Assembly (NCBI RefSeq): GCF_934560975.1
Contig: NZ_CAKTFO010000008.1
Span: 1-64,000, forward strand
Reading direction: 5' to 3'
Origin: an uncultured Sphingomonas sp.
GTDB lineage: Bacteria > Pseudomonadota > Alphaproteobacteria > Sphingomonadales > Sphingomonadaceae
Length of the DNA stretch: 64,000 bases
Part shown: one piece after another, positions 33,462 to 43,680 of the stretch
How positions within the stretch are numbered: position 1 is the first letter of the stretch
Layout: every line of letters starts with the position of its first letter
Made by a program: the position numbers and the translations under genes
Notes under the pieces: model-generated
Seen by the model: the letters and a program-made list of their open reading frames with translations, nothing else
Databases searched by the model: none
What the model was told of the DNA's origin: nothing

Positions 33462-35996
33462 TCAGAAGCTGAACGTTACCCTGCCATAATAATAGCCGCC
33501 GTTGATGCCGTATGGGCTGAACGTCAGGGGTGCGTCGAAATTGTTGCCCCCGTTGACGATCGTCTCGTCCGCAAGCACCTGGATCTTTGGCGGCTTCTTG
33601 TTGAACAGGTTGTTGGCGCCGGCGCTCAGCTCGATCACGCTGCTGAGCTTGTACGAAAGCTCCAGATCGGTAATCGCGGCGGTCTTGATCGTCTGGCGGT
33701 AATAGGTGCCGCCGTCCGGGCTCACATCCTGGCTGCTCTTGCCGTACAGCGTTTCACGCAACGTCACCGACAGCGCGTCCATGGTCCAGAAGGCGCCCGC
33801 GACCAGCTTCACCCGCGGTGATGCGCGTTCCAGGTTGCTGATCGCCTCGGCGTCGAACAGGGCCACCGGCCGGGTGCCGCCCGGCGGCGTCAGGGCCGCG
33901 GGTGCCAGGCCGATCTCGGTCAGCTTGGTCCTGTTATAGTTGGCGGACAGCGTCCAATTGACCGATCCCATCCCACCCAGCGGCGTCGTGTAGCTCGCGG
34001 TTACGTCGATGCCGCGCGTGCGGGTGTCGGCACCGTTGGTGAAGATGTTGATGCCGGTCTGGCTGACGGTGGGATCCAGCACGTTGCCGTTGGCGATGAT
34101 CGCCGCCGTGACGCTGGGGAAGTTGATCGCCCCGCCGCTGCCGTAGAGCGATCCCGTACCCAGAATGCGATCCCGCACCTTCACCTGATAGGCATCCACC
34201 GTGACGGTCAGGCCGGGCGCGGGCGACAGCACGGTGCCCGCGCTGAAGTTGGTGGATTTTTCCGGCTTTAGATTGTCGAAGCCGAGCAGCTTCGCCGCCG
34301 CGGAATTGGCGGGCAGCTGCACAAAGGCCGACGTGGGCGACACGTTCGTCGCGGAATAGAAGCTCTCGGCCAGGGTCGGCGCGCGGAAGCCGGTGGACAC
34401 GGTGCCGCGCAGGGCGAAGGCGTCGGTGAAGTCGTAGCGACCCGTGCCCTTGAAGATCACCCGACTGCCGAAGTCCGAATAATGTTCGTAGCGGACGGCG
34501 CCGTCGGCCTTCAGCCCCTCGACGGGCGTGAGCGCAATGTCAAGGTAGACGCTCTCCGCCTCGCGCTTGTGCGTGCCCGCGTCGGACGGGCGGAAACCCG
34601 GATAGGATTGGCCGCCTTCCTTGTAGATCGAGCCCGGATCGCCCGATCCGATCGAATATTTATTCCAGCGATACTCGCCGCCGAACGCGACGTTCATCGG
34701 CTCGGCCATGCCGACGTCGATCTCGCGGCTGAAATCCAGGTTGCTGGTCCACTCCGCCGCCTTGAACGTGCCGTCATAGAAGCTGGTCGGGGTGAAATGG
34801 GTGTCGATGAACAGCGATCGATTGGCACTATTGATCGTGTAGATCTTGTTCTTGTCCTGGCCGTAGGTCGTGCTCAGGTCCCAGTGGAAACCGGCCACGT
34901 CACCCTTCAGGCCGCCGGTGATGGAATAATCATCCTCCCGGATCTTTTCACGCGGATTGAAGCCGTCCGCGTCGAAGATGATCGCGCCCGGCTGGCCCAG
35001 CCCGCCGGCGACCCCCAGCACCGGCGAGGCGACGATGCGGTCCGGCACGCGCAGGTTCTCATACGCGCTGGCGATCCGCTTGGAATAGCTGCCGAAGCTG
35101 TAGGCCTGTATGTCGCCGAAGGTGTAGCCGGCATTGAACTGCGCATTGGTGAGGTACGAGCGGGCATCGCCGCTGATCCGGTTCACATAAGGGAAGCCCG
35201 GAATGTTGCGATACAGCGCCTGCTGCGCCGGAGAGAGCGAGGCGCGCAGCGCGCCGCTCGGGTCGGTCACCCGCGTGTCGAGCCCACCCACCTGGGTGAA
35301 GTCATGATAGCGGTGGAACAGGGTGACGTTGGCGAACCCGTCGTCCCCCAGCTTGGTGGCGAGGTGCGCGGTCGCGGCATAGGTATCGCCGCCGACATTG
35401 TAATTCTTACCGGCGGTCGCATAGCCCATGCCGCCTTCGGCATCGTCCTTGAGGATGATGTTGATGACGCCGGCGATCGCATCCGACCCATATTGCGCGG
35501 CCGCGCCATCCTCCAGAACCTCGATCCGCTTGATGGAGGATGGGGAGATCAGGTCGAGATCGGGGGCGGCGGCGCCCTGATACGGTCCGCCGAGCACCGC
35601 CAGATTGGCCGTACCGTGCCGGCGCTTGCCGTTGACCAGCACCAGGGTGTGGTTCGGACTGAGGCCGCGCAGGCGGGCTGACAGGGTCAGGTTGGCCGTG
35701 TCGCCGCCGAACGCCTGCGCGGTGAAGGACGGCACGAGCTGCGTCAGCACCTGGTTGAGGTTGGGCTGGCCGACATGCTCGATCGCCTCCGAACTCAGCA
35801 GCTTGATCGGCGTCGCGCTTTCGGCGGCGGTAATGCCGCTCGCTCGGGTGCCGGTGACGATGATGTCGCCATCGGCGGCCACGCCCGCCCCGTTGGCGCC
35901 TTGGTTGCCCGGAAGAGATTGGGCCTGCACGCCTGCGGACCCGGCGAGAATGGCTGTAAGCAACGCGTGTCGAGAAATCGCCGAAAACACCTTCAT
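33462..35996 (-). CDS. TonB-dependent outer-membrane receptor, 844 aa
   Basis: Signal peptide MKVFSAISRHALLTAILAGSAGVQA, then a TonB box (DIIVTGTRA), a plug domain with LTQLVPSFTAQAFGGD and HTLVLVNGKRRHG, GAAAQYGSDAIAGVINIIL, and a barrel that ends in YYYGRVTFSF. AAGGGGG lies upstream of ATG 35996. Transport of a carbohydrate, peptide or siderophore is possible; the downstream exporter, aminotransferase and M20 peptidase favour a nitrogen- or sulfur-containing small substrate. The promoter region upstream holds tandem AATTCACA repeats (36066-36080) of unknown meaning. Confidence 0.93.
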   Translation of the reverse strand: MKVFSAISRHALLTAILAGSAGVQAQSLPGNQGANGAGVAADGDIIVTGTRASGITAAESATPIKLLSSEAIEHVGQPNLNQVLTQLVPSFTAQAFGGDTANLTLSARLRGLSPNHTLVLVNGKRRHGTANLAVLGGPYQGAAAPDLDLISPSSIKRIEVLEDGAAAQYGSDAIAGVINIILKDDAEGGMGYATAGKNYNVGGDTYAATAHLATKLGDDGFANVTLFHRYHDFTQVGGLDTRVTDPSGALRASLSPAQQALYRNIPGFPYVNRISGDARSYLTNAQFNAGYTFGDIQAYSFGSYSKRIASAYENLRVPDRIVASPVLGVAGGLGQPGAIIFDADGFNPREKIREDDYSITGGLKGDVAGFHWDLSTTYGQDKNKIYTINSANRSLFIDTHFTPTSFYDGTFKAAEWTSNLDFSREIDVGMAEPMNVAFGGEYRWNKYSIGSGDPGSIYKEGGQSYPGFRPSDAGTHKREAESVYLDIALTPVEGLKADGAVRYEHYSDFGSRVIFKGTGRYDFTDAFALRGTVSTGFRAPTLAESFYSATNVSPTSAFVQLPANSAAAKLLGFDNLKPEKSTNFSAGTVLSPAPGLTVTVDAYQVKVRDRILGTGSLYGSGGAINFPSVTAAIIANGNVLDPTVSQTGINIFTNGADTRTRGIDVTASYTTPLGGMGSVNWTLSANYNRTKLTEIGLAPAALTPPGGTRPVALFDAEAISNLERASPRVKLVAGAFWTMDALSVTLRETLYGKSSQDVSPDGGTYYRQTIKTAAITDLELSYKLSSVIELSAGANNLFNKKPPKIQVLADETIVNGGNNFDAPLTFSPYGINGGYYYGRVTFSF

Positions 35997-36802
35997 CAAA
36001 GCCCCCTTTAACAAAGAATTACGGACCTCTCCTCGTGCAGGCGATCTGACGTCGCCATTATTCAAAATTCACAATTCACAACACAAGCTACCGCGCCGCA
36101 ACAACGGCACATACACGATTGTAATTCTCTAGCTTGACGTGACGTTTTACAATTTTGATTCTTGCAACAGGGGCATTAGTAGTCAGCAAAATATTTTACC
36201 CGCAAGAGGTATATCAAGCAGGATTGATGCGCTGCCGCAATTTGTCTTCCTGTCGCTTTTCTGCAACAAAGCAGACGCGGCGGCACATACCCCGGCGTGC
36301 ATCCGCGGTTGGTGGCCGACATGAGACAGCCTTCCCCTGCGGAGAGCTGGAAAGGGCGCGCAACCTGCGGTCGGAGAGATCGGGCTATGGCGGCGATGCG
36401 CGGAGCCCACCGCCTCAACCGCCGTTCACGACAAAGGCAAGGCGCGCCATTTCGGCGTCGTGCCAACAGCAGGATCGCGTCGGCTGGCCGTGGCCGGGGC
36501 TTCGGCGGCGATGGCCGATGCAAATAGTGCAGGCGTAGGCCAACGACGCGTCCTCCACTTGCAGGCGACAGATCACCCGCACAAAAGGCCAATCATGCCT
36601 AAGAGGACGTCGACTCCTTCACCGGTCATTCGCCGGTTTGAGGTAAAGAGAACGTAACCCGCCGAACTCCGCAAGCATATTCGTGACACTATCGCGACAG
36701 CCGGCATGTTCGGGCCGAGTGCGGCAGATGTGCACCACTCGCCTTCCCCACAAAGGACCAGGCAGGCTTGCGCACGTCCGCCGACAATGCCTACCAGCCG
36801 GG
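35997..36802. other. about 800-base intergenic region, AT-rich in its first 250 bases
   Basis: No supported gene. Positions 36040-36250 are clearly more AT-rich than the surroundings, as expected for promoter DNA of the TonB receptor. The octamer AATTCACA occurs twice with a seven-base period at 36066-36080. The remaining part is GC-rich and contains only frames with unnatural composition. It separates the minus-strand receptor from the plus-strand trmL gene. Confidence 0.35.
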
Positions 36803-37264
36803 ATGCGCATTGCCCTGTTCGAGCCCGAGATTGCGGGAAATGTCGGTGCCGTTCTGCGGCTCGGCGCCTGTATGGGCGCGACGGTGGACCTGATCGAACC
36901 GATGGGATTTGCGTGGGACGATCGGCGCGTCAGGCGGACCGCGATGGACTATATCAATCATGTCGCCGTGACGCGGCATGTCGATTTCGCTGCATTCCGC
37001 ACGGCGATCGGTTCGCGACGGCTGGTGCTGTTCACCACCAAGAGCCAGCAATCGAGCTACGATTTCGGCTTCAGGGCGGACGATGTCCTGCTCTTCGGCA
37101 AGGAAAGCGCAGGCGTGCCGGCGCACATAGCCCAAGCGTGCGATGCCCGACTGCGCATTCCGATGCGGCCGGAGGTCCGATCGATGAACCTTGCCACGTC
37201 GGCAGCGCTGGCGCTGGGTGAAGCCCTGCGCCAGACCGCGACCTTGCCGGGCATTGCCGACTGA
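36803..37264 (+). CDS. trmL: tRNA (cytidine(34)-2'-O)-methyltransferase TrmL
   Basis: A 153-residue SPOUT methyltransferase that methylates the wobble ribose of tRNA-Leu using S-adenosylmethionine. Motifs are complete: MRIALFEPEIAGNVGAVLRL at the N-terminus, MDYINHV, LLFGKESAGVP (motif 2) and MRPEVRSMNLATSAALALGEA (motif 3), which together form the trefoil knot. ATG 36803 gives the usual length and N-terminus; in-frame codons further upstream encode an unlikely Arg/Cys-rich extension. No strong ribosome-binding site is seen. It is a housekeeping gene and converges with the histidine kinase gene that ends at 37284. Confidence 0.93.
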   Translation: MRIALFEPEIAGNVGAVLRLGACMGATVDLIEPMGFAWDDRRVRRTAMDYINHVAVTRHVDFAAFRTAIGSRRLVLFTTKSQQSSYDFGFRADDVLLFGKESAGVPAHIAQACDARLRIPMRPEVRSMNLATSAALALGEALRQTATLPGIAD

Positions 37265-37283
37265 AACCTTCGCGCCCGATCGC

Positions 37284-38729
37284 TCAGGCAGCGTGCCGGC
37301 GGGGTGTCGCGACCGGCGCATCATCCGGTTGCTCCACGTCCGCCTGCCCCGCGATCGGCTGCTCCACGATAGGAATGTCGATGGAGAAACTGGTTCCGAC
37401 ACCGCGTTCGGAGCGTACGGAAATGGTGCCTCCCATCATCTCACAGAATTGCTGCGTCAGCGCGAGGCCCAGGCCGGTGCCGCCATAATGGCTGACCGTG
37501 TCGTTTTCGGCCTGGCCGAAGTTGCTGAAGATCCGGCCGACCCCTTCCGGCGTCATGCCGATGCCATTGTCGGCCACCTCGATCAGCAGGCGGTCGCCCC
37601 CTGCCTGCGCGCGCCGGCCCACGGTCAGCATGATCGTGCCCTTGGTGGTGAACTTCGCCGCGTTGCTGAGCAGGTTGAGGATCGACTGTCGCACCTTGAG
37701 CGCGTCGAGATCCAACGTGCCGAGCTCGTCCTGCAGCTCGACCACCATACGATTGTCGCGCTTGGCGATCAGGGGTGATGCGGTAGCGACCACTTCGTCG
37801 ATCAGCCCCGCAACCAGGATCGGCTCCGTCGTCAATTCCTGCCGATTGGCCTCGATCGCGGACAGGTCGATCGTGTTGTTGACCAGCGCCAGCAGGTGCC
37901 GTCCGGCGGCGTGGATGCGGTCGAGATCCTCCATCTTGCGATGCGCCTCGGGGCGCTCCTCGAAATTCTCGCGCAGGATGTCGGCATAGCCGATCACGGC
38001 GTTCAGCGGCGTGCGAAGCTCGTGGCTCATCTTGGCGAGAAAGATCGACTTCCGCTTGGACGCGCGCTCCGCCGCTTCCATCGCTTCGCGCAGCAGCGCC
38101 AGGTTGGTGCGCTGCTCGATCGTCTCCTGCTCCAGGTGCAGGCTGATCCGCATCACCCGCTCATAATAGAGCATCAGCAACGTCATGTAGACCAATGCGC
38201 TGATGATCGAGAATGTGTTGGCGAGGTATAGCCCCTTCGGGTCCAGCAATGTTGGAAACGCGCCATAGATCACGCGCGCGGCGAAAAAGGTCGCGAGCTG
38301 GACGGCGACGCCCACCAGCATGCGGGCGATGGCATCCGCCAGATAGAAGAAGCCCAGCGCCATCGCGATCAGGAACCAGGGCAGCAGCGGCGAGGCGATC
38401 CCGCCAAAGAAGAAGGAGCCGAACAGGCTCATCCCCACGATCATCTGCACTGACAGGCCCGCGGCGATCGCCAGGCTGGCCGTCGCGCGCAGCACGAAGG
38501 GGATTGCCAGGAATGCGAGCACCATGGCTTCCAGCACCCACAGCTGCCAGCTGCCGCCCGCCGACGTCCGGCTCAGGAAGAAGGTGACGGACTGCCCCAT
38601 CAGCGGACCCGCCAGATGCAGCGCCACAAAGGTCCGCAGCATCATGTGGTCGGAGTCCGTCCCGCGCATCGCGTGCGGGATGAACCAGTTGATGAAGCGG
38701 TGAACCGACCTGAGCATCGTCTTTTCCAT
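37284..38729 (-). CDS. sensor histidine kinase with six-helix GGxxSP sensor domain (complete kinase)
   Basis: First of four paralogous sensors in this cluster. About six membrane helices occupy residues 30-190, with the shared marks LHLAGPLMG (38-46) and GGIASPLLPW (109-118). The kinase is intact: H-box LAKMSHELRTPLNAVIGYAD with His236, N-box SILNLLSNAAKFT (Asn352, Asn356), G1 VADNGIGM and G2 GGTGLGLAL. The GGxxSP loop resembles the quinone-sensing GGxxNPF loop of RegB/PrrB kinases, which also have six helices. ATG at 38729; a second in-frame ATG at 38717 is possible. It is divergent from the second kinase gene, sharing about 150 bases of promoter DNA. The lone receiver at 40.3 kb is its most likely partner. 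Confidence 0.92.
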   Translation of the reverse strand: MEKTMLRSVHRFINWFIPHAMRGTDSDHMMLRTFVALHLAGPLMGQSVTFFLSRTSAGGSWQLWVLEAMVLAFLAIPFVLRATASLAIAAGLSVQMIVGMSLFGSFFFGGIASPLLPWFLIAMALGFFYLADAIARMLVGVAVQLATFFAARVIYGAFPTLLDPKGLYLANTFSIISALVYMTLLMLYYERVMRISLHLEQETIEQRTNLALLREAMEAAERASKRKSIFLAKMSHELRTPLNAVIGYADILRENFEERPEAHRKMEDLDRIHAAGRHLLALVNNTIDLSAIEANRQELTTEPILVAGLIDEVVATASPLIAKRDNRMVVELQDELGTLDLDALKVRQSILNLLSNAAKFTTKGTIMLTVGRRAQAGGDRLLIEVADNGIGMTPEGVGRIFSNFGQAENDTVSHYGGTGLGLALTQQFCEMMGGTISVRSERGVGTSFSIDIPIVEQPIAGQADVEQPDDAPVATPRRHAA

Positions 38730-38877
38730 GTTGCGGCAGGCGACGGTCTAACCGGCACGTTTTAACAAAAACCGACCACAGAGTTTACTTCGCTTTAGGA
38801 TGATCTGGCTAAGTGCCCGTTCGTGTCCGGCTGGTTCGCCATTTGGATGCATGGCGACACCGGGGCGGGATGCACGA

Positions 38878-40281
<1,404 letters not shown>

Positions 40282-40301
40282 CAGAAAGCCGCACGGAGAC
40301 C

Positions 40302-40664
40302 ATGACCAAGATTCTGATCGTCGAAGACAACGAACTCAACCGCGACATGCTGCAACGTCGGCTGGAGCGTAAGGGCTACGAGGTCGTGTGCGCCGTTGAC
40401 GGTCCACAGGGGATCGCAATGGCGACCAGCGAACGCCCCAACCTGATCCTGATGGATGTCGCCTTGGGCGAGATGGACGGATGGGAAGCAACACTCGCCA
40501 TCCGGGCTGCACCCGCCACTGCCGATATCCCGGTGATCGCGCTGACCGCGCATGCGCTGGAGAGCGACCGCCGCCGAAGCGTGGAGGTGGGCTGCGTCGA
40601 GTTTGAAACCAAGCCCGTCTCGCTTCCGCAACTTATCGAAAAGATCGAACGGCACGCGGCCTGA
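40302..40664 (+). CDS. stand-alone response-regulator receiver domain (DivK/CheY-like)
   Basis: A 120-residue single-domain receiver. The acidic pocket EDN (8-10), phospho-acceptor Asp in LILMDVAL (about residue 52), conserved Thr/Ala in VIALTAHA and Lys in ETKPVS (about 105) are all present, so it should accept phosphate. It lacks an output domain and probably works by protein contact, as DivK does, or as a phosphate shuttle. GGAG lies upstream of the ATG. It is placed 20 bases after the pseudokinase gene and 49 bases before the PLP synthase gene, which points to one operon. Confidence 0.92.
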   Translation: MTKILIVEDNELNRDMLQRRLERKGYEVVCAVDGPQGIAMATSERPNLILMDVALGEMDGWEATLAIRAAPATADIPVIALTAHALESDRRRSVEVGCVEFETKPVSLPQLIEKIERHAA

Positions 40665-40713
40665 CGACGCCGACACCTTCCTGGGCCAACTCAATTCAAC
40701 GGGGGACTGAATC

Positions 40714-42150
40714 ATGAGCAACACCAACATGACCGAACACACCCACTTCGATGCGCTGGGCGGCAGCATGCGCGACTTCCGCTATCTGCCGGGCTCGGAC
40801 CTGCTCGGCCGGGTGGAGGCGTTCTATGGATGGCAGCAGGCGCGCCGTTCCGCCGGCGTGTGGCCGCTCGGCCGCTCGACCGAGATGGGCGCGTTCAGCC
40901 GCGCGGTCGCCCGCACCGATGACGGCGCGCTGTTCCGTGGCGTGAACTTCGCCAGCCAGGACTATCTGAGCATGAACGCGCACCCGGCGATCCTGGACAC
41001 GGCGATCCAGGCGATGCGCGATTATGGCGTCCATTCGGCCGGCTCCCCGGCGCTGGTCGGCAACACGTCGCTGTCGATCGCGCTGGAGCGCAAGATCGGC
41101 GACTTCCTCGGCTATGATCATGTGGCGCTGTTCCCGACCGGCTGGGCGGCCGGCTTCGGCGTGATCAAGGGGCTGGTGCGAGCGAGCGACCATATCGTGA
41201 TGGACGCGCTGAGCCACGCCTGCCTGCAGGAAGGGGCGCAAGCCGCGACACGCAACATCCACCTGTTCCGCCACAACCAGGTCGAGCAGCTGCGCGCCAA
41301 GCTGGCGAACATCCGCGCCAAGGACACCAGCAACGGCATCCTGGTCGTCACCGAAAGCCTGTTCTCGATGGATTCGGACGTGCCGGATATCCGCGCCATG
41401 CAGCAGGCGGCACACGAATATGGTGCGACCCTGATGGTGGACGTGGCGCACGATCTCGGCAATCTCGGACCCACCGGACGCGGCATGATCGAGGTTCAGG
41501 GCATGTTGGGCCAGGTCGACGTGGTGATGGGCTCCTTCTCCAAGACGTTCGCCTCCAACGGCGGCTTCGTCGCGGCGCGCGGGCGCGCGGTGAAGGAATA
41601 TATGCGCTACTACAGCTCGCCCAACACCTTCTCCAATGCGCTGTCGCCGGCGCAGGCGGCGATCGCCGGCAAGGCGTTCGACATCATCCAGTCGGACGAA
41701 GGCGCACAGCTGCGCGCCAAGCTGATGGACAATATCCTGACGCTGCGGAAGCTGCTCGCCGGCTGCGGCCTCGAAACCTATGGCGAACCGTCCGCCATCG
41801 TCTGCGTGAAGATGGGCAGCGAGGCGCTGGCACGACTGGTCAGCCGCCGCCTGCCTGCTCTAGGCATGCTCGCCAATCTGGTCGAATTCCCGGCGGTGCC
41901 CAAGGGGCAGGCGCGCTTCCGCCTCCAGGTCATGGCCAACCACACGCAGCATGACATCGTCGATGCGGTGCATCGCCTGTCGACAGCCGTGGCGGAAGCC
42001 GGCAAGGATCTGGACGCGCTGGACCAGGGCCATGCCACCCTCGCCACCTTGGACCAACACCGCCCGCTGCCGCAGGCGTCGCACATGGATGAAGCGGCGG
42101 TCTCCGACACCCTGCCGATCGAGCAGGAACCCCTGCGCGCGGCATCGTAG
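40714..42150 (+). CDS. alpha-oxoamine synthase family PLP enzyme (candidate signal synthase)
   Basis: A 478-residue PLP enzyme of the group that condenses an acyl-CoA with an amino acid (BioF, KBL, serine palmitoyltransferase, and the autoinducer synthases CqsA and LqsA). Visible residues are NFASQDYLSMNAHP (substrate loop), DALSHAC with His168, MVDVAHDLGNLGP with Asp243 and His246 (Glu of the usual DEAH replaced by Val), and GSFSKTFASNGG with PLP-Lys277. A 45-residue N-terminal and a 60-residue C-terminal extension are unlike BioF or KBL. No biotin, threonine or sphingolipid gene is adjacent. The operon position after sensor and receiver genes recalls lqsA/lqsR/lqsS, hence the suggestion of a signal synthase. 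Serine palmitoyltransferase-like activity remains possible. Confidence 0.85.
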   Translation: MSNTNMTEHTHFDALGGSMRDFRYLPGSDLLGRVEAFYGWQQARRSAGVWPLGRSTEMGAFSRAVARTDDGALFRGVNFASQDYLSMNAHPAILDTAIQAMRDYGVHSAGSPALVGNTSLSIALERKIGDFLGYDHVALFPTGWAAGFGVIKGLVRASDHIVMDALSHACLQEGAQAATRNIHLFRHNQVEQLRAKLANIRAKDTSNGILVVTESLFSMDSDVPDIRAMQQAAHEYGATLMVDVAHDLGNLGPTGRGMIEVQGMLGQVDVVMGSFSKTFASNGGFVAARGRAVKEYMRYYSSPNTFSNALSPAQAAIAGKAFDIIQSDEGAQLRAKLMDNILTLRKLLAGCGLETYGEPSAIVCVKMGSEALARLVSRRLPALGMLANLVEFPAVPKGQARFRLQVMANHTQHDIVDAVHRLSTAVAEAGKDLDALDQGHATLATLDQHRPLPQASHMDEAAVSDTLPIEQEPLRAAS

Positions 42151-42215
42151 CACCATTCTTAACCCGGATTTTACCTCGGCAAGCCAGGATGCTGCCGAGA
42201 AGGAACCCACTGACC

Positions 42216-43502
42216 ATGAAGACGATCTGCCTGATTCTGGGGGCACTGCCAGCCGGCAGCATGCTCGCACTCGCATCGCCGGCTGCGGCGCAGCAGGCGG
42301 GGGACGCCTATGTCCGCGTCGCCGCCGCCCGCACCAAGCTCGTCGACAATGGGGAGGTCGCCACCAACGGCGTCGTCAACCCCGCCGACGGGTACAAGAC
42401 CCGCGATGCCTATCACGGCGTCCTCACCGGCGGATTCTTCATGTGGAACGGCGTTGCGGTGGAAGCCTCGATCTCCACCCCCGCCACCACCAACAACGTG
42501 CCGGCGGGCGGCCTGGCCGGCCTGCCCAATCTGGGCGATGACGAGTTCACAACCGTCACCGTCGGCGCGAACATCCAGCCGTTCAAGGGCCGTGTGTCGC
42601 CCTTTGTCGGTGCCGGCATCGTGCGTCATTTCACCACCCAGGAGCGTGACGGGCTGGGCGTCGGCCTGAACATCCCCAACGCCCATGGCCCCTATGTGCA
42701 GGCCGGCGTGGACTATGCGCTCACCCCCCGCTGGGGCGTGTTCGCGTCGGTGCGCAAGGCCTGGTACGACACCAATGCCACCGGCCGGCTTCCGCTGGAC
42801 GCGACCATGACCAGCTTCGCGGCGGTTTCGGCCAAGGCCGAACTGGACCCCGTCACCATCCAGCTGGGCGTCACAGCACGCTTCGGCCGCCATGCGGACG
42901 ACGGCGCGCTGGAGCCGATCGGCACAGATACCACCAAGTGGACCGTCCGTGCCGGCCTCACCAGCCTGACCCTGGCCGACCGGGTCGACCTGTCCGTCGG
43001 CGGCGCGCACTATCCGGGCGCGGACCTGTCGACGTTTGAGCATTGGACGCCTACCGTCCAAATCGGGCGCTTCCTGACGCGCAACGTCGCCATCAACCTG
43101 ACGGCGGGCATCCCACCATCGATCGATGTCTATGGCGGCGGTTCGATCGGCTCCCTGCCCAAGCTGGGCAAAGTGCGCTACGGTCCGATGGCGCTCACCG
43201 CGCAATATCACTTCACCCGCAGCGGCCGCATCCGCCCCTATGTCGGCGCGGGCGCAAGCTACATGATCGTGTTCGGCACCAAGGACGGCACTTTCGAGAA
43301 CCTCAAGGTCAAGGACGATTTCGGCTGGGCGTTCGAGGCCGGGACCGACATCATGATCAGCAATCGCGTGGCGATCTTCGGCGACGTGAAGAAGGCGCTG
43401 CTCCGCCCCGTCACGACGGGCCTCTTCATGGGCGACAGCGTGGTCGGCAAGACCCGCCTGGACCCCTGGGCGTTCAGCGGCGGCATCGCCTACCATTTCT
43501 GA
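42216..43502 (+). CDS. double OmpW-type outer-membrane protein (two fused barrels)
   Basis: A 428-residue exported protein, twice the length of OmpW (about 210). Signal peptide MKTICLILGALPAGSMLALASPAAAQQ. The first half (about 28-225) has DAYVRVAAARTKL, VSPFVGAGIVRHF, and VDYALTPRWGVFASVRKAWY. The second half (about 240-428) repeats the same order with WTVRAGLTSL, MALTAQYHF, RIRPYVGAGASYMIVFG, DIMISNRVAIFGDVKKAL and LDPWAFSGGIAYHF, which closely matches classical OmpW ends. OmpW forms an eight-stranded barrel with a hydrophobic channel for small lipophilic molecules. AAGGAA lies upstream of ATG 42216, 65 bases after the PLP enzyme. Two barrels in one chain is unusual. Confidence 0.85.
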   Translation: MKTICLILGALPAGSMLALASPAAAQQAGDAYVRVAAARTKLVDNGEVATNGVVNPADGYKTRDAYHGVLTGGFFMWNGVAVEASISTPATTNNVPAGGLAGLPNLGDDEFTTVTVGANIQPFKGRVSPFVGAGIVRHFTTQERDGLGVGLNIPNAHGPYVQAGVDYALTPRWGVFASVRKAWYDTNATGRLPLDATMTSFAAVSAKAELDPVTIQLGVTARFGRHADDGALEPIGTDTTKWTVRAGLTSLTLADRVDLSVGGAHYPGADLSTFEHWTPTVQIGRFLTRNVAINLTAGIPPSIDVYGGGSIGSLPKLGKVRYGPMALTAQYHFTRSGRIRPYVGAGASYMIVFGTKDGTFENLKVKDDFGWAFEAGTDIMISNRVAIFGDVKKALLRPVTTGLFMGDSVVGKTRLDPWAFSGGIAYHF

Positions 43503-43516
43503 CCAACCTGCATGCC

Positions 43517-43554
43517 CGATCCCGGCGCGGCGGCCATCGCCCGCGCCGGGATCG
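43517..43554 (+). terminator. strong 14-base-pair hairpin after ompW-type gene
   Basis: Arms CGATCCCGGCGCGG (43517-43530) and CCGCGCCGGGATCG (43541-43554) are perfectly complementary with a ten-base loop. The stem begins 15 bases after the stop codon. No T-run follows, so it may stabilise the mRNA end or act with the second hairpin downstream. Confidence 0.6.
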
Positions 43555-43647
43555 CAGCAGGTAGGGCACGCCGGACGCCTTGCCTGCCACCTCTCGCCAA
43601 TGGCCTGTCCCGGGTGAGTTCCCTCCCCTGCCAAGACGTGATGGTTC

Positions 43648-43680
43648 AAAGGGAGCCTGCTGCTGCAAGCTCCCTTTTTT
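43648..43680 (+). terminator. rho-independent terminator
   Basis: Arms AAAGGGAGC (43648-43656) and GCTCCCTTT (43669-43677) are followed by further T residues, giving TTTTTT at 43675-43680. It is a textbook terminator on the plus strand, about 145 bases after the double-OmpW gene, and probably ends the sensor-receiver-synthase-porin transcript. Confidence 0.88.

Noticed and set aside
40714..42150. Naming the PLP enzyme as serine palmitoyltransferase, which sphingomonads need for sphingolipids
   Set aside because: The DEAH Glu is replaced, both termini are extended, and the neighbours are signalling genes with no sphingolipid genes. It is kept only as an alternative.
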